Shown: positions 20,712-32,029 of the stretch, one piece after another
Position numbering within the stretch: the first letter of the stretch is position 1
Layout of the letters: each line of letters begins with the position of its first letter
DNA from: Ahaetulla prasina
Lineage: Eukaryota; Chordata; Lepidosauria; Squamata; Colubridae
Reading direction: 5' to 3'
DNA: 64,000 nt
NCBI RefSeq assembly: GCF_028640845.1
Contig: NC_080542.1
Location: 135,836,580 to 135,900,579 of the forward strand
Made by a program: the position numbers and the translations under genes
Notes under the pieces: generated by a model
The model's database searches: none
Seen by the model: the letters and a program-made list of their open reading frames with translations, nothing else
What the model was told of the DNA's origin: nothing

Positions 20712-22607
20712 ATTGGGGGTTGTTGGTACTCCTTGTAAATCAGTTATTAATTGCTCACCTTTTAGAATTGCAACATAATCACACATTTACAGAACTCCCT
20801 GCCACCTTTCTGCTCAGTTGTAATATTGGGATACAGTATTCAAATAAAATTAGCTTTGTATTCTGAGTAATAAATACTAATATGCTAGAACTGCCTGTAA
20901 AGGCCATTTTTCACAGTTGTAATAATTGGGATTTGACCTATTAATTAAAACTGATCAAATGGAAATAATTTGATTTAATTTCTAACTTGGATAGCAGTTA
21001 TAAAGGGTGAATATACTAGTACATATTAAAATGTTTTTTAATATTTATTGGTATTTCCAGATGAGGCCTGGCAATTCAAAATACCTCTTAATTGGTCAAA
21101 GAAGACAGTGGTAGATTTCTCCCTTAAGGACTATTGAAAAGAGCGTCATGGATAACTTCCAGCCACACTATTGTGTTACATCACCACAATCTGTATCAAC
21201 AGGATGTTATTGAAGAGCAGCTATACGTCCCAAAATGTATTTTAGGCCTCATAGGTTTTCATAATAAAGTACTTCTCTCTCTGTGTGTATGTGTATGAAT
21301 AAATCTGTTTATGTGTATTTGTGTGTACTTGAATTCATAACTCAGAGGTGCAGTATTTCTTCTGGTTTGACAGCTGGGCCAGCTGCACTTCATTCCTTTA
21401 TTTCTTGCTTGTCTTTCTCTAAAGTAAACACCAAGGAAAAGATTAATGATCAGTATTCTTTTCTGATTTAATGTTTGTACATTAATTCTACAGTAACTGG
21501 AAGGCAAGATAATTGGATCTCCTAGAGAAAATGTTGCCCTCAGACATGAGGGGGCATGATAGACTTTTGAAGCCCATGAAACTATATACAAAGATCTCTT
21601 CTTCTTTTTCCTTCAGAAATCAGGGATGCAGACAACTTCCCTGATGAAATCAGATCTGATGTTAGTCACGGGTGCTTAACCCAGCAACTTTTAATGGGTG
21701 GGGGGCCACAGTGGCGGGAAATTCCAGTCTAGATCAGAGCTCTGTGCATTTTTCCTCTCCCCAAAAAACTACTTGTTATCTGGCTGTTGTTTTAGCCAAT
21801 GCAAACAGGCACCATCGGTTGTGTGTAGTAAACCAGCAGGACGGCCCCTGTTCTAATCTGGAAATACATTGTACTTCGGGGTCCCATAACTGTTTTGCTT
21901 GGAAAGCACATTTGTTTAAACTCTTGACAAAGAGTGCTTGCTGTTTCATTCTGAAACTACAAGGTAAACATGATTGGGTTCAACGGAATCAGTTCAGAGG
22001 CAATTTGTACCTAGGATTGTAGCCCATATAATACCTTATTGATGTTTCAAAGCTTTTTGTTTTACAGGATTTACAATGTGAGCAGATGAGGTTCATGCGT
22101 TGAAAATTGGGGAATCCAACACATCTTCCCAAAATCTTTGGTTTTATCTAAAAATAGGTTCTACCAAGTATCGCCCGCTGGCCTACAGTCTTTTGCTTTC
22201 TTCTTCTTAGCTTGTAATGTCAATCTTGCTGGTGCATATAATTAATCCTTGACTTACAGCCACATTAGGGGACTGGTACTTCTATTTCTAAGCAATGCAG
22301 TTTAAGTGAATTTCACCCAGGAGTTGCCACATATTAAGAGTTCTGTGTATTTTCTGTCTCTATTTAAAAAGAAATCAAATGGTTATATTTTTTATCAGAT
22401 TTTGGTCCTACTTCTATCGTTTTTGTGCTGTAGAAAAGGATCTTAAGAAGCTGGAGGACTTTCTCTCCAAATAAAAAAATATTTTTTCCAGATTTTTGAT
22501 AAAATTTATTTTTTCTATAACATTTGGAAGTTCCTGTTGAATTTCATACAGATGCTTTTAGAATACTTCCATATGACTCTTGTAGTATTAATGAGATTAT
22601 GGGATAA
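20712..22607. other. Intron 1, no gene seen
   Basis: AT-rich. About 22237-22330 (taatccttgacttacagccacattagg ... agtttaagtgaatttcaccc) looks like an old mariner-type fragment. Nothing else recognised; no exon with DIP2 exon 2 residues. Confidence 0.4.
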
Positions 22608-23300
22608 TAAGATAACATAATAACAGAGTTGTAAAGGACCTTGGAGGTCTGCACAGCAGGGGACCTTGTACCATTTCAAACAAAAGATTCTCCAATCTCT
22701 TCTTAAAAACCTCCAGTGATGGAGCATCCACAAACTTCTGGAGGCAAGCTTGTCCACTGATTAATTGTTCTAACTATCAGGAAATTTCTCCTTATTTCTA
22801 GACTGGTTCTCTCCTTGATTAGTCTCCATCCATTGCTTCTGCCTTCAGGTGCTTTGGAGAATAGGTTGACCTCCTCTCTTTTGTGGCAGCCCCTTAGACA
22901 CTGGAAAACTGCTATCACATCACCCAGTCCTTCTTTTCATTAAACTACTAGACATACCCAATTCCTGCAATCGGTCTTCATATATTTTAACCTCCAGTCC
23001 TCTAATCATCATTGTTGCTATTCTCTGCATTTTTTTCTAGAATATGATCATCTTTTTTATATCATAGTGACCAAAACTGGAAGCAGTATTCCAAGTGTGA
23101 TCTTATTGTTAGCAAGGCATTATAAAGTAGTACTAACACTTCACATGATCTTGATTCTATCCATTGGTTAAAGCAGCCTAGGTTTGCATTGGCTTTTTTA
23201 GTAGCTGCAGCACACTGCTGGCTCATATTTAAGTGACTGTCCATTAGAACACCAAGATGCTTTTCACAATTACTACTGATCTGATAACAAAATATTGTCA
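22608..23300 (-). mobile_element. CR1 LINE, ORF2 end and 3' UTR
   Basis: The plus strand reads the reverse complement of a classic CR1 tail: acagagttgtaaaggaccttggaggtc, then cttaaaaacctccagtgatggag. Farther in are the conserved ORF2 end and upstream text. Minus-strand translation near 23062-23301 gives EKHLGVLMDSHLNMSQQC..ANLGC, the CR1 reverse-transcriptase C-terminal pattern. Frames are broken. About 690 bp, 5'-truncated as usual. Confidence 0.8.
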
Positions 23301-24511
23301 ACTGTGTAGATCTTTATCCAGTGAAATATACTCAAGGTGCTCCAACCAGTAGGACTTATGACTAAAGTGGCTGAGAGTTTTGTAAATTTTCATTAATTCT
23401 GGAAGGTCCAATATCCAAAATTGATATTGTAAATGAGGCTGTTGGCAATTAATAGGAACATTAATAGGGAGACAGTGCTAATAAAATTTTTGTTAAAAAC
23501 ACAAGACTTTTATTTTGGACCTTAGTCCACATAAATCAGCAAAATGTCAATTTATTCTTTTGGAGTCTAGCAATGGAAAGAAAATGTGGTGGAATTCCAA
23601 AGAGTAGGTGGTCAATTATATACGAGCTCTTGGGTAGTTATTCCTGGAGTTGTCTTCATTTGTGGCTAGGCTATTTGCTTGACACATTAAAGAATTAAAT
23701 GTATTCATAGCTTTTCTTTGAAATCTCACAAATATGTTGAAAACTACTCCTTTACAGACTTTCTAGCCCTTTGGTGAAGAAGGGGATTTTGGAAGGTGCC
23801 AGGTGAGAGGCATATGTGAAATATATAAATGCCAACTTACACAAAAGAACAGGTCTGTTTTATATTACAATATATTGAGGATTTTTATGGTACAATATTC
23901 CTCTTTAGTTTGAGCTGAACCAGCTGGGATTATGTGGAAGGTAGGTCACTTACCAAGTCTAAAGGCTGTTCTGAATTGAATTAAGAATGTTTAAATGTGC
24001 TTTTTTGTTAATAGATGCACCTGCATTTGCAAGGGTTAAGGTTAGAGGTGACAGCAAATGATGAATATGCCTCATGACATGGTTTGGGGCAGAGTTGATG
24101 ATGAGATCTCATCGTGCATATTTTGTCATGTGAAAACTCTTGGCTTGCTCTGAGCAGCCCTACCTACGCACTGGAGACTGAATTATCTGGTAAACCAAAA
24201 TGCTACAGGTTCTTTGAAGTGGTCTTTCCCTATTAGTTGGAAATAAGAAATACAGCATTAGTATGGTAAGTAGCTCGAGCATAACTAAGCAACTCTGTAA
24301 AAACAGATAATTACAGGGATACATACTTAACAAATATTGTAACTCCTGCATACATTTATATAATATGTCTTAAAATGTATTTTGGCCATCTTTCTGGGCA
24401 TAAATCTGTTCGTCCTAATCCAAAGAAGAAATAGTATATAAATCAGTGAACCTTACAAGCCTGTCTTATACAAATCTTTTCTCAATGTCTTCTTCAGCTG
24501 CTTACATATTT
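23301..24511. other. Intron 1, no gene seen
   Basis: AT-rich, no recognised feature. Confidence 0.4.
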
Positions 24512-24959
24512 CAGGTAGTCAACTTGGAATCATTCATTTAGTGTTCAAAGTTACAACAGCATTGAAAAATTGACTTATGACCAGTCCAGTGGGGGGTTTC
24601 TACCAGTTCGTCCTGGGTCGGGTGAACTGGTAGTGGCGGCGGTAGGCTCCGCCCATCCACTTCTGTGGACGTATAGAAGCATCATGAGCGCACATGTGCC
24701 CACGAGCAAACCGGTAGCGATGGGTTTTGAAACCCGCCCATGTGCCAGTCCTCACACTTATAACCATCACAGCATCTCATGTGATCAAAATTTGGTCGCT
24801 TGCATCCTTCCTAGCCAGCTTCTGACAAGGAAAGTCAATGAGAGAAGCCAGCTTCCCTTAACAATTGCAGTGATTTGCTTAACATAAAAGGTCATAAAAT
24901 CAGGCATGACTCACTTAACAGTTCTGGCCCCAATTATGATCCTAAGTTGAGAAGTTCCT
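24512..24959. mobile_element. Tigger/mariner-like element split by a hAT element
   Basis: Left part caggtagtcaacttggaatc...gacttatgaccagtc and right part ccagtcctcacacttataacc...cctaagttgagaagttcct are the two halves of one family copy. They are separated by the hAT element at 24587-24742. Confidence 0.7.
24587..24742. mobile_element. hAT miniature element nested in a mariner-like element
   Basis: Starts cagtggggggtttc and ends gaaacccgcccatg, with the family's ccagttcgtcct and gcaaaccggtagcga internal ends. Flanks gaccagtc (24579-24586) and tgccagtc (24743-24750) match at 6 of 8. Confidence 0.7.
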
Positions 24960-25129
24960 ATATTTATATTTGCAATTAAAATGTTAATTTTTAAAGGTAT
25001 TTGGGTAGTTAGAAGCTGCCTTTGGACCTTGCAGAAAATCAGCACCCACCGTCCTAGAAGAATGAAATATTTTGAGGAATATTATAAAAGGCAGAATATA
25101 ATATTTCCCTAAAGGTAGAAATGGAGAAA

Positions 25130-25665
25130 CATGCTCTTGGAGATAGAAAGCAGACCCCCACCTTTCTTAAAAGCCCTCAGCAGATGTTAGCACTTAAGAG
25201 ATAAAGAGGTTATTGAGAACTAGATAGCTTCATTCATAAGCAAATACCTTCACTCAAGATCCAACCCAGGGCAAAGCCATTAAGCCACAATAGGAATTGC
25301 CCAACACCCTTTAAGACAGCCATTTCATTGCATCACCCTCAGAAACTTCATCCAAACTTAGCTCATCCAAACGCCTAGGATTTATACTTTGCCTATAGAG
25401 CCAGCTATGACCCTTATATAACCCCTATATGGCTCCATGGAATCTGACAATAGCCAATAGAATACATATTCTTGCACATGAACAAGAAGCTCAAGTGCAA
25501 AACTTAAAGAAGGTATAACCCCCCCCCCTCAAGTTTATGGGATCAACTGCCCAGAACCCATTGGTTCTTCTTCATCAATAAACCATTGTTCCAATCAGCC
25601 TCCATGTTTCCAGTGTCTTTCTCCCAGCTTGGAACTGAACCAGATGGATATTTCTTCCCACAATC
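25130..25665 (+). mobile_element. Possible endogenous-retrovirus solo LTR
   Basis: The order is LTR-like: a purine-rich upstream part, a promoter-like tatataaccc near 25415-25430, an AATAAA at 25576-25581 and a C/T-rich stretch after it ending in cccaca at about 25662. No flanking gag, pol or env sequence is present, and the 5' edge and a target duplication could not be placed, so this is a weak call from layout only. Confidence 0.3.
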
Positions 25666-25705
25666 TCATTGGCAGTTTTCTGTTTTGTTTTTACTTCTAC
25701 AGTAT

Positions 25706-25853
25706 CAGGGGCGGGCTTCAAAATGCATTGCTACCGGTTTGCTTGTGGGCGCTTGCACATGTGCAGAAATGTCCGGGTGGGTGGCTGGAGCTTCCCATTG
25801 CCACCGCTACCAGTTCACCCAATCTGGGGTGAACTGGTAGCAGCTAATTACTG
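25706..25853. mobile_element. hAT miniature element, 148 bp
   Basis: Starts caggggcgggcttcaaa, carries ctaccggtttgc and gggtgaactggtagcag near its two ends, and ends aattactg. Flanks tacagtat and tacagcac match at 6 of 8. Same family as 24587, 27012 and 30363. Confidence 0.7.
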
Positions 25854-25861
25854 TACAGCAC

Positions 25862-27003
25862 ATCCGTATCAGTTGTGCTATAATTTCTAGACCCAGTTGA
25901 TTTGGATGTCTTTGGCAGATTCTGATATCCATGGCTAATCGAGTTATCCATTTTCTTGAATTCTGTTTTCTCTAATGATAGCAGTAATTTAATGGGGTTT
26001 TTCCACTGTAGTTATACAGGTTCTCTGTTTTCTGTTTAAAACCAGATGACCAATTTGTAGATGATTATGTAAATTTTCATACAACCCATTGACCCTAATG
26101 TGTATGCAGTTTGATATCTATTTAATTTATTTGCATACTTTTATATTAATAAATGTCTCTCTGGGGAGCAAAAGCTCTCTGCTGTTACACAAAAATATCT
26201 CTTTGCGGTTTCCCTCCTTCTAAGTGAATTTTGTTTTAGCCTTTCTGAGATTGAACTGTTTGTCAAATAAGAAAACATGCCACATTTTTGCTATTCGTCT
26301 TGAGTGTGGCTTCTCATAAAACCATCTGCCCTTCCCCGTTTTTGGATCTTTTCCATGATGCTTTATCTGTCCATGGCAGAATGCCATCCTAGTTCATTTT
26401 CTGAACTGGTTGGGCCTAAATTTTAATCTAAATCAGTGTTTCTCAACGAAAGAAACTTTAAGATGTGTGGACTTCAAATCCCAGAATTCCTAGCTGGGAA
26501 GTGAAATCCATACATCTTAAAATCCCTGAGGTTAATGAACATTGATTTAGATGTTCTGCCTCTGGCAATTAATCCAAATTTATCATCCCTTCCTCTGTAA
26601 TCCTTTCTCTGCATATAGATTATTGTGCTTGTCCTTGTCACCAGCATTCTCGTCATGTTTTTCTCTGCAGCAATTTGTGAGATATTTATCATACAGTGCA
26701 GCATAGTGATGGACAATCTATGAGATTGCATTGACAAAATCCAGTATGAATTCCTACCCTACCCCCCAGCCCCACCTCAGTACATATGGCAATAAAGCTA
26801 CCAAACTTGGGCTGAAAAAATCTGAACAGTCACAAAGTGGCAGCAAATAGTTAGAATTCTTTATTTAATATAGAATTCTCCTATACTGAAGATTAGATTC
26901 CTTCAGTACATTTGTGGTATCCTTAAAAGAAGCCCTCTAGGAAGCAAATCATTGTTACATCCTCCAGTAAAAGCTCTGTCTTAATTCTTTAAAAATGCAA
27001 ACC
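25862..27003. other. Intron 1, no gene seen
   Basis: AT-rich; contains only the foldback element at 26434-26544. Confidence 0.4.
26434..26544. mobile_element. Foldback hAT miniature element, aged
   Basis: Starts cagtgtttctcaacg and ends gaggttaatgaacattg; arms ggacttcaaatcccagaattcc and gggaagtgaaatcc still pair. Flanks atctaaat and atttagat match at 6 of 8. Confidence 0.65.
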
Positions 27004-27011
27004 AAGTGTCC

Positions 27012-27175
27012 CGGGGCAGTTTCAAAACCCGCCGCTACCGATTCACTCATGGGCGCGCACTTGCATGCATGACACTTCTGCGCATGTGCAGAAACATCCA
27101 GATGGGTGGGCAGAGCCTCCCACCACCGCTGTCGGTTCTCCCAATCCGGTGCGAACTGGTAGCAACCCACTACTG
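27012..27175. mobile_element. hAT miniature element, 164 bp
   Basis: Starts cggggcagtttcaaaacccgccg and ends gaactggtagcaacccactactg. Flanks aagtgtcc and aagtgtac match at 7 of 8. Confidence 0.75.
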
Positions 27176-27593
27176 AAGTGTACCTATTCTGTCTCCAACT
27201 CTCATTCTTACTACAGGTAATCCTTGACTTATGATTGAGCCAGGGGTGAAATGCTCCTGGTTTGGACTGAATCAGCCGATCCGGTAGTAATGGTGACGGG
27301 TGGTTCAGAGAACCGGTAGCAAAAATCCCTACTTCCCCCCCAACTCCATGCCTAGCTGAGCCACAGGATCGTCAGAGCCTTTTTTTAATTACTTTCAAAC
27401 GTATTTTTTTAACAATCCCTTTGGCCGAAGAGGTTGTAAAAAAATGCTTTTAAAGGGTTAAAACAAGGCTCTGACGATCCCAGCTAAGGTCCCTGATCAT
27501 CAGAGGCTTTTTTTTTACTTTTAAAAGCATTTTTTAAAGGTAAAAAAGCTAAAGCTAAAGGTAGGCAAAAAAAAGGGGGGGGTAGGGGGTTCG

Positions 27594-27660
27594 TTTGAGA
27601 GAGAGAGAGAGGGAGGGAGGGAAGGAAGGAAGGAAGGAAGGAAAAGGAGAGGAAGGAAGG
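27594..27660. repeat. Purine microsatellite, (GA)n to (GGAA)n
   Basis: Pure gagaga followed by gggagg and ggaa units inside the hAT element; likely hypervariable. Confidence 0.85.
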
Positions 27661-27690
27661 ACTACAAACCTGGCACTAGACGCAGCTTCA

Positions 27691-27775
27691 GAGGATAATT
27701 CAGGGCTGGAAAGTACCTGGAGGTCATCTAGTCCAACCCTGTTCCAGCAGGACATTGTTAGTGAGTTTCTGTCTT
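27691..27775 (-). mobile_element. CR1 3' tail fragment
   Basis: aggataattcagggctggaaagtacctggaggtcatctagtccaaccc is the standard CR1 3' UTR read in reverse, here only about 85 bp inside the hAT element. Confidence 0.6.
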
Positions 27776-28240
27776 TTGATCCCCCAGACACATAGCCACT
27801 CCCACCCAGTCACATGATCCCACCACCACCAAGTCACACCAACCAAGCCACGCCCACAGAACCGTTAGAAAAAAAAATTAGATTTCAGCATTAGATTGAG
27901 CCCAAAATATCTGTTGCTAAGCAAGGCAGTTGTCAAGTAAGTTGCTCCCGATTTTGCGACCAGTTGTTAAACAAATCACTGCAATTAAGTGAATCATGCT
28001 GTCGTTAAGCAACTCTTGTTCTCCCGTGAATTTTGCATGTCAGAAGTCAGCTGGGAAGGTCTACAAATGGTGATCACATGACCCCAGGATTGTGTCATTG
28101 TCATAAAAACATGCCAGTTGCCAAGTGCCTGAATTTTGATCATGTGACCATGGGGATGCTGTAATGGTCGTAAATTTTTTCCAGTGCCATTGTAACTTCA
28201 AATGGCCACTAAATTGGTTGCAAGTTGAGAACTACCTGTA

Positions 28241-28913
28241 CTTAAATTCATTTAAAAATGATGAAGGAAGGGGTCAAAATTTAGCTCCAACCCTTCTGGT
28301 GATAGCCCCACCCTTCGGTGATGTGGCCTATTGTGCATTAACTGATTGAGGATTGAGTTGTGGCCTCTGTAATCCAAGAAAAGCTGCTGTTTACAAACAG
28401 ATTAGTCACTGAGCAGAGTGATTTAAATTGGTGAGATTGTGACTTGTTTTCACAAATTAGATTAATCCCTGGCTTGGTTCATCACGATTTGTGAAGTAAA
28501 TCACAATTGGCTGGGGTTCCCACCCCCCCATGCCTCCAGATTTTAAGATTAAGGGTTTGCACAAGGTAGCCAACTCTTAACAACGACTTGCACAATTTGT
28601 TTTGCCACATCGTAGTATCTTAAATGATCTCTTAATGTGTATACAGACAAACCTACGTTGTGTGTTTTGCAAATGTTTGAGGTTAAAGAAATTCTAGGTG
28701 TAGAGATATGTGCAAAAGACCTTGGGAGATAGGGAAAGAAGAGATGCAGTCCAGGGAAAGATCAGATAAGAAAGGGTATAGACCTTGACTGCATAATAAG
28801 AAGGGAGAGAGATTCAGAAGGGATCTTCCCTAACATTTTGGATTGTAAAAATGATGGTGGGATATTTGTGCTTTCGACTTGCAAGATGCTGTTAATGTAG
28901 CCTTACAACAACA
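28241..28913. other. Intron 1, no gene seen
   Basis: No coding signal or named repeat. Confidence 0.4.
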
Positions 28914-28915
28914 TA

Positions 28916-29272
28916 CAGTTAGTCCTCCTCTTACAACAGTTCACTTAGTGACCATTCAACGTCACAACGGAACTGAAAAAAAGTAAGTTATGACCATTTT
29001 TCACATGACCTTTGCTTGATCCCTCCCAAGGTCATGTGATTTACATTTGTATGCTTGACAATTGACTCACATTTATGACAGCTGCAGTGTCTTGGGGTCA
29101 CACGATCCCCTTTTGTGGCCTTTGGAAAAGCAAAGTCAATGGGGAAGCCACATGTACTTAACAACCATGTTGCTAATTTAACAACTGCAGTGATTCACTT
29201 AGCAAACGTGGCAAGAAAAGTCATAAAATGGGGCAAACCTCACTTAACATTTCCAAAATGCTTACTTAATAA
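28916..29272. mobile_element. Tigger/mariner-like miniature element
   Basis: Starts cagttagtcctcctcttacaac after TA; family phrases ttcacttagtgaccattcaac, cacatgacctttgc and tgattcacttagcaaacgtggc follow. The right terminus is eroded (cacttaacatttcc). Confidence 0.7.
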
Positions 29273-29275
29273 AGC

Positions 29276-29915
29276 CTATTAAGCTCAGAATAAAGTACAT
29301 CTAATATTTGTTTAATGATCCTTTGAGTCTGGCATCTTGTTTGTTAAATGAAGGGGGGGGTGTTATTAAATTAAACCACAACTGTTTTTACAATCTTATT
29401 TCTTACAGATTTGTGAAGATTGTAATATTTAGTTGTAAAGTTGCTTTTTCATCACCATTAGGTAGGATATTTTGAATACTACTACTGGCACAATTCTGAT
29501 TTTTATTGGTATCGACCAGACAGGTATGCATTAAACATTAGTTATAGGGACTTGCATCTCTTTTTATGTAGAGGCAATACTAAAAACAAGTTCTGTTTCA
29601 GATTTCACATTCGTATCTGCTTGTTGACAGCTATTTCATTGTTCGGCTATATAATCCAGATTATGAAATAGCTTTCAATCACATCTGAATATTTATGAAA
29701 GCAGCTGCTATATAATTGATAACGAAAATTCTCCTAACTTTTTCCTGTGCCGAGGTTTATCAAGCTGAAAAGGGAGGATAGAAGAAAGGAGGGGGAGAAA
29801 AGCCCCCCCCCCATGGTCAATTTAAGCATTTTTAAATAGTAAGGATACATTTCTGCAATTGCCTAGAGTTGAATAACTGTGTAGGATATTGAGTATGGTT
29901 TTGAATAAAACTGAT
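29276..29915. other. Intron 1, no gene seen
   Basis: AT-rich, no recognised feature. Confidence 0.4.
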
Positions 29916-30230
29916 TTATCCAGCACCTCTCCCACAGTAATCAGCACTCAGATAAGCATAGATTAACTCCAAGGTTAATTTCCAACCAACAATTAAGTAA
30001 GAAATACCCCAATCAAGAAACTGCCAAAGAGCCATCATTAAACAGCCTAACCAAAGAATCTCTAAGAGCACCACCACCCGCACAGACAGGCAAGGCCCCA
30101 GAATATTAACTGACAGCAAACAGCTCTCCTTAGTAGCACTGATGATGTTATCTAGTTAGGGTAATGAAACATCAGCAAGAAAACAAGCAAGCTCAGAGAA
30201 CACCAAGGACCTCTCATTTCATCCTGGAAT
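29916..30230 (+). mobile_element. Penelope-like retroelement segment (candidate)
   Basis: A CA-rich, non-LINE stretch that carries the motif ctgatgatgtta...ggtaatgaaac followed by agaaaacaagcaagctcagag. Penelope-like elements are known to carry hammerhead ribozymes in their terminal repeats, and this motif has that core. No Penelope reverse transcriptase or GIY-YIG domain is present, so the family call rests on the ribozyme-like motif alone. Confidence 0.4.
30139..30169 (+). ncRNA. Hammerhead-ribozyme-like core
   Basis: CTGATGA at 30139-30145 is followed by a stem II, ttatc (30148-30152) pairing with ggtaa (30160-30164) with one G-T wobble and a 7-nt loop, and then GAAA at 30166-30169. These are the two conserved strands of the hammerhead core at the correct spacing. 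I could not define stem I, stem III and the cleavage site with confidence, and a core match can occur by chance. Confidence 0.4.
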
Positions 30231-30320
30231 ATCCCAAATATTCTCCTTTATTGGTAAAACTGATTTTGCATAATGCTGTTGTCTTGGAATCTTTAAATAT
30301 TAATTGAGTTGCTTTTGATA

Positions 30321-30860
30321 CTGTAGGAGATGACCAGGCAGAGCCAGAGAGAGGGGTCAAATCAAAGGTGGGTTTCAGCAGGTTCTGACCAGTTCTGGAG
30401 AACCAGAAGCGGAAATTTTGAGTAGTTCGGAGAACCGGTAGTAAAAATTCTGACTGGCCCCACCCCCATCTATTCTCTGCCTCCCAAGTCCCAGCTGATT
30501 GGGAGGAAATGGGAATTTTGCAGTAATCTTCCCTTAGAGTGAGTTAGAATGGAGATTTTACAGTATCTTTCCTCTGCAATGCCCACCAAGCCATGACACG
30601 CCCACCAAGCCACACCCACAGAACTAGTAGTAAAAAAATTTGAAACCCACCACTGGGTCAGATGAGTCATAAGTCACGAGTCCCTGCTCACCCATAAGAG
30701 ATCTAAGTCCAGCCCACCTTAATGCCTCTCTTCTCTCCCGCTCATTTCCCTTGACTGTTAGTTGGTCAGATTCTTGTAGAGAATTACGCTTGCAATAAAT
30801 CTTTATACTCATTTGAACTGCCTGAATCTCCTGATTTCCCTGTGCTTGAGAGATTCTGAT
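30321..30860 (+). mobile_element. Possible solo LTR split by a hAT element
   Basis: Starts TGTAGGAGATGACC and resumes after the hAT insertion with a C-rich part, an AATAAA at 30795-30800 and an R/U5-like stretch ending near gagattctgataata. The layout suggests an LTR of an endogenous retroelement; no internal coding region and no certain target duplication were found. Confidence 0.35.
30363..30655. mobile_element. hAT miniature element, 293 bp
   Basis: Starts caaaggtgggtttcagcagg and ends ttgaaacccaccactg; the interior carries gagaaccggtagtaaaaatt and cacacccacagaactagtag. Flanks ggtcaaat and ggtcagat match at 7 of 8, so it jumped into the LTR-like segment. Confidence 0.85.
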
Positions 30861-30904
30861 AATACGGAAAAATTCTAGATTGACATGCAGACTTTTGTCT
30901 TTCC

Positions 30905-30970
30905 TTTATTTATTTAGTAGATTTATATGCTGCCCATCTCACTTATAGGCTCTAGGCGGCTTATTAGTAA
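30905..30970 (-). mobile_element. LINE/SINE 3' tail fragment
   Basis: ttatttatttagtagatttatatgctgcccatctcacttataggctctaggcggcttat is the reverse complement of a CR1/L2-clade 3' tail with its A-rich end. Too short to assign further. Confidence 0.5.
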
Positions 30971-31900
30971 GAACAGTAATCAAATTCTGACTTGGTTTCA
31001 AAAAACTTTGCATAAAATAAGAATTCTGCCACCTAATAATGATGTTAAAGTCCTAACTATATGGATAATTTTTTTTTAGTGTTAATGAGGGAGACAAAAA
31101 ATTCTTTGCAGGTCACTGTGAGAAATATAAGTAATAAACTATTAATATTTAACAAGCTGTTGATATTATGGCTGTGATGTAACAAGTTGAAATAGAGAAC
31201 TCAAATATATATGGAATTTTGAACTTTCTTCACAAGTACTTTGAAAAATTCTCAATTGAAGTATTCTTTTGAGTTCTTCTGAGAAATCTTGAAAGGTAAA
31301 TGTGTTCCTTGTTCAGTTCATAGCTTTGTTAGGTATGATACAAGTAAGAAATCAAGAGCTAGCATGTTCAGACAGATTCATAATGGGGATTTAATAGTTT
31401 ATAAAGATAATGTTCTCCTCTTTACCATGGAACATGCAGTGTGTCTATATGTTTGTAATGTGTATTTGCATTTCAAGACATAAGATGGGCATAAAAATGA
31501 ATTATTTAAGCAAATTTCTTCCTTTCTTATTTGAAGAAGCAGAGTTTCTATAGAAGATGCAGCTGTGCAATTCTACCCTGCATAAATCACAAATAATCAG
31601 AGTCCTGTCATCTGTATTTATGTTCCTATATATGAATTTTTCAGAAAATCATCCGTTCATTATGCTACCTTAAAATGTACTGTGCTTTTTCTTACTACAT
31701 TTTGAATTTTCTGCTCAATCCTTCTTCGTGTTTTGTTTACAGTATATTGACAAAAAGTGGTTCAATTGTGGACGTATTAGAAATCAAGGACTATATGTAT
31801 ATGCACCCATATTTACATGAATAAAACCAAAACTAAAAACATTCACTTAAAATTGGCAACCACCAAGTAATAAAATAAAGTTAATTACCTTGTAGACATA
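30971..31900. other. Intron 1, no gene seen
   Basis: AT-rich, no recognised feature. Confidence 0.4.
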
Positions 31901-32029
31901 TCGTATTTTTCGGAGTATAAAATGCTACGGACTATAAGACGCACCTACCTTTTTTGGTGAGGAAAACAAGAAAAAGAAATCTGCCTCCCAACCATTTTGC
32001 CTCATTGCAGCAAACAGCAAATAGCCTGC

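Larger units (their letters stand above)
27241..27893. mobile_element. hAT element nested in the mariner-like element
   Basis: Begins caggggtgaaatgctcctgg and carries gagaaccggtagcaaaaatccc; the far end has cacgcccacagaaccg and an eroded terminus. Both flanks are gattgagc (27233-27240, 27894-27901). It is a relative of the larger element at 53774-56189 and contains a purine microsatellite and a CR1 scrap. Confidence 0.8.
27214..28238. mobile_element. Tigger/mariner-like element split by a hAT element
   Basis: Ends caggtaatccttgacttatg and caagttgagaactacctg, flanked by TA on both sides (27212-27213, 28239-28240). The element is interrupted after 27240 and resumes at 27894. Removing the insert and one copy of gattgagc gives a continuous family member of about 364 bp. 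Confidence 0.85.

Noticed and set aside
27555..27795. Frames of 66 and 78 codons with charged or Ser/Pro-rich repeats.
   Set aside because: They are translations of the purine microsatellite on the two strands.
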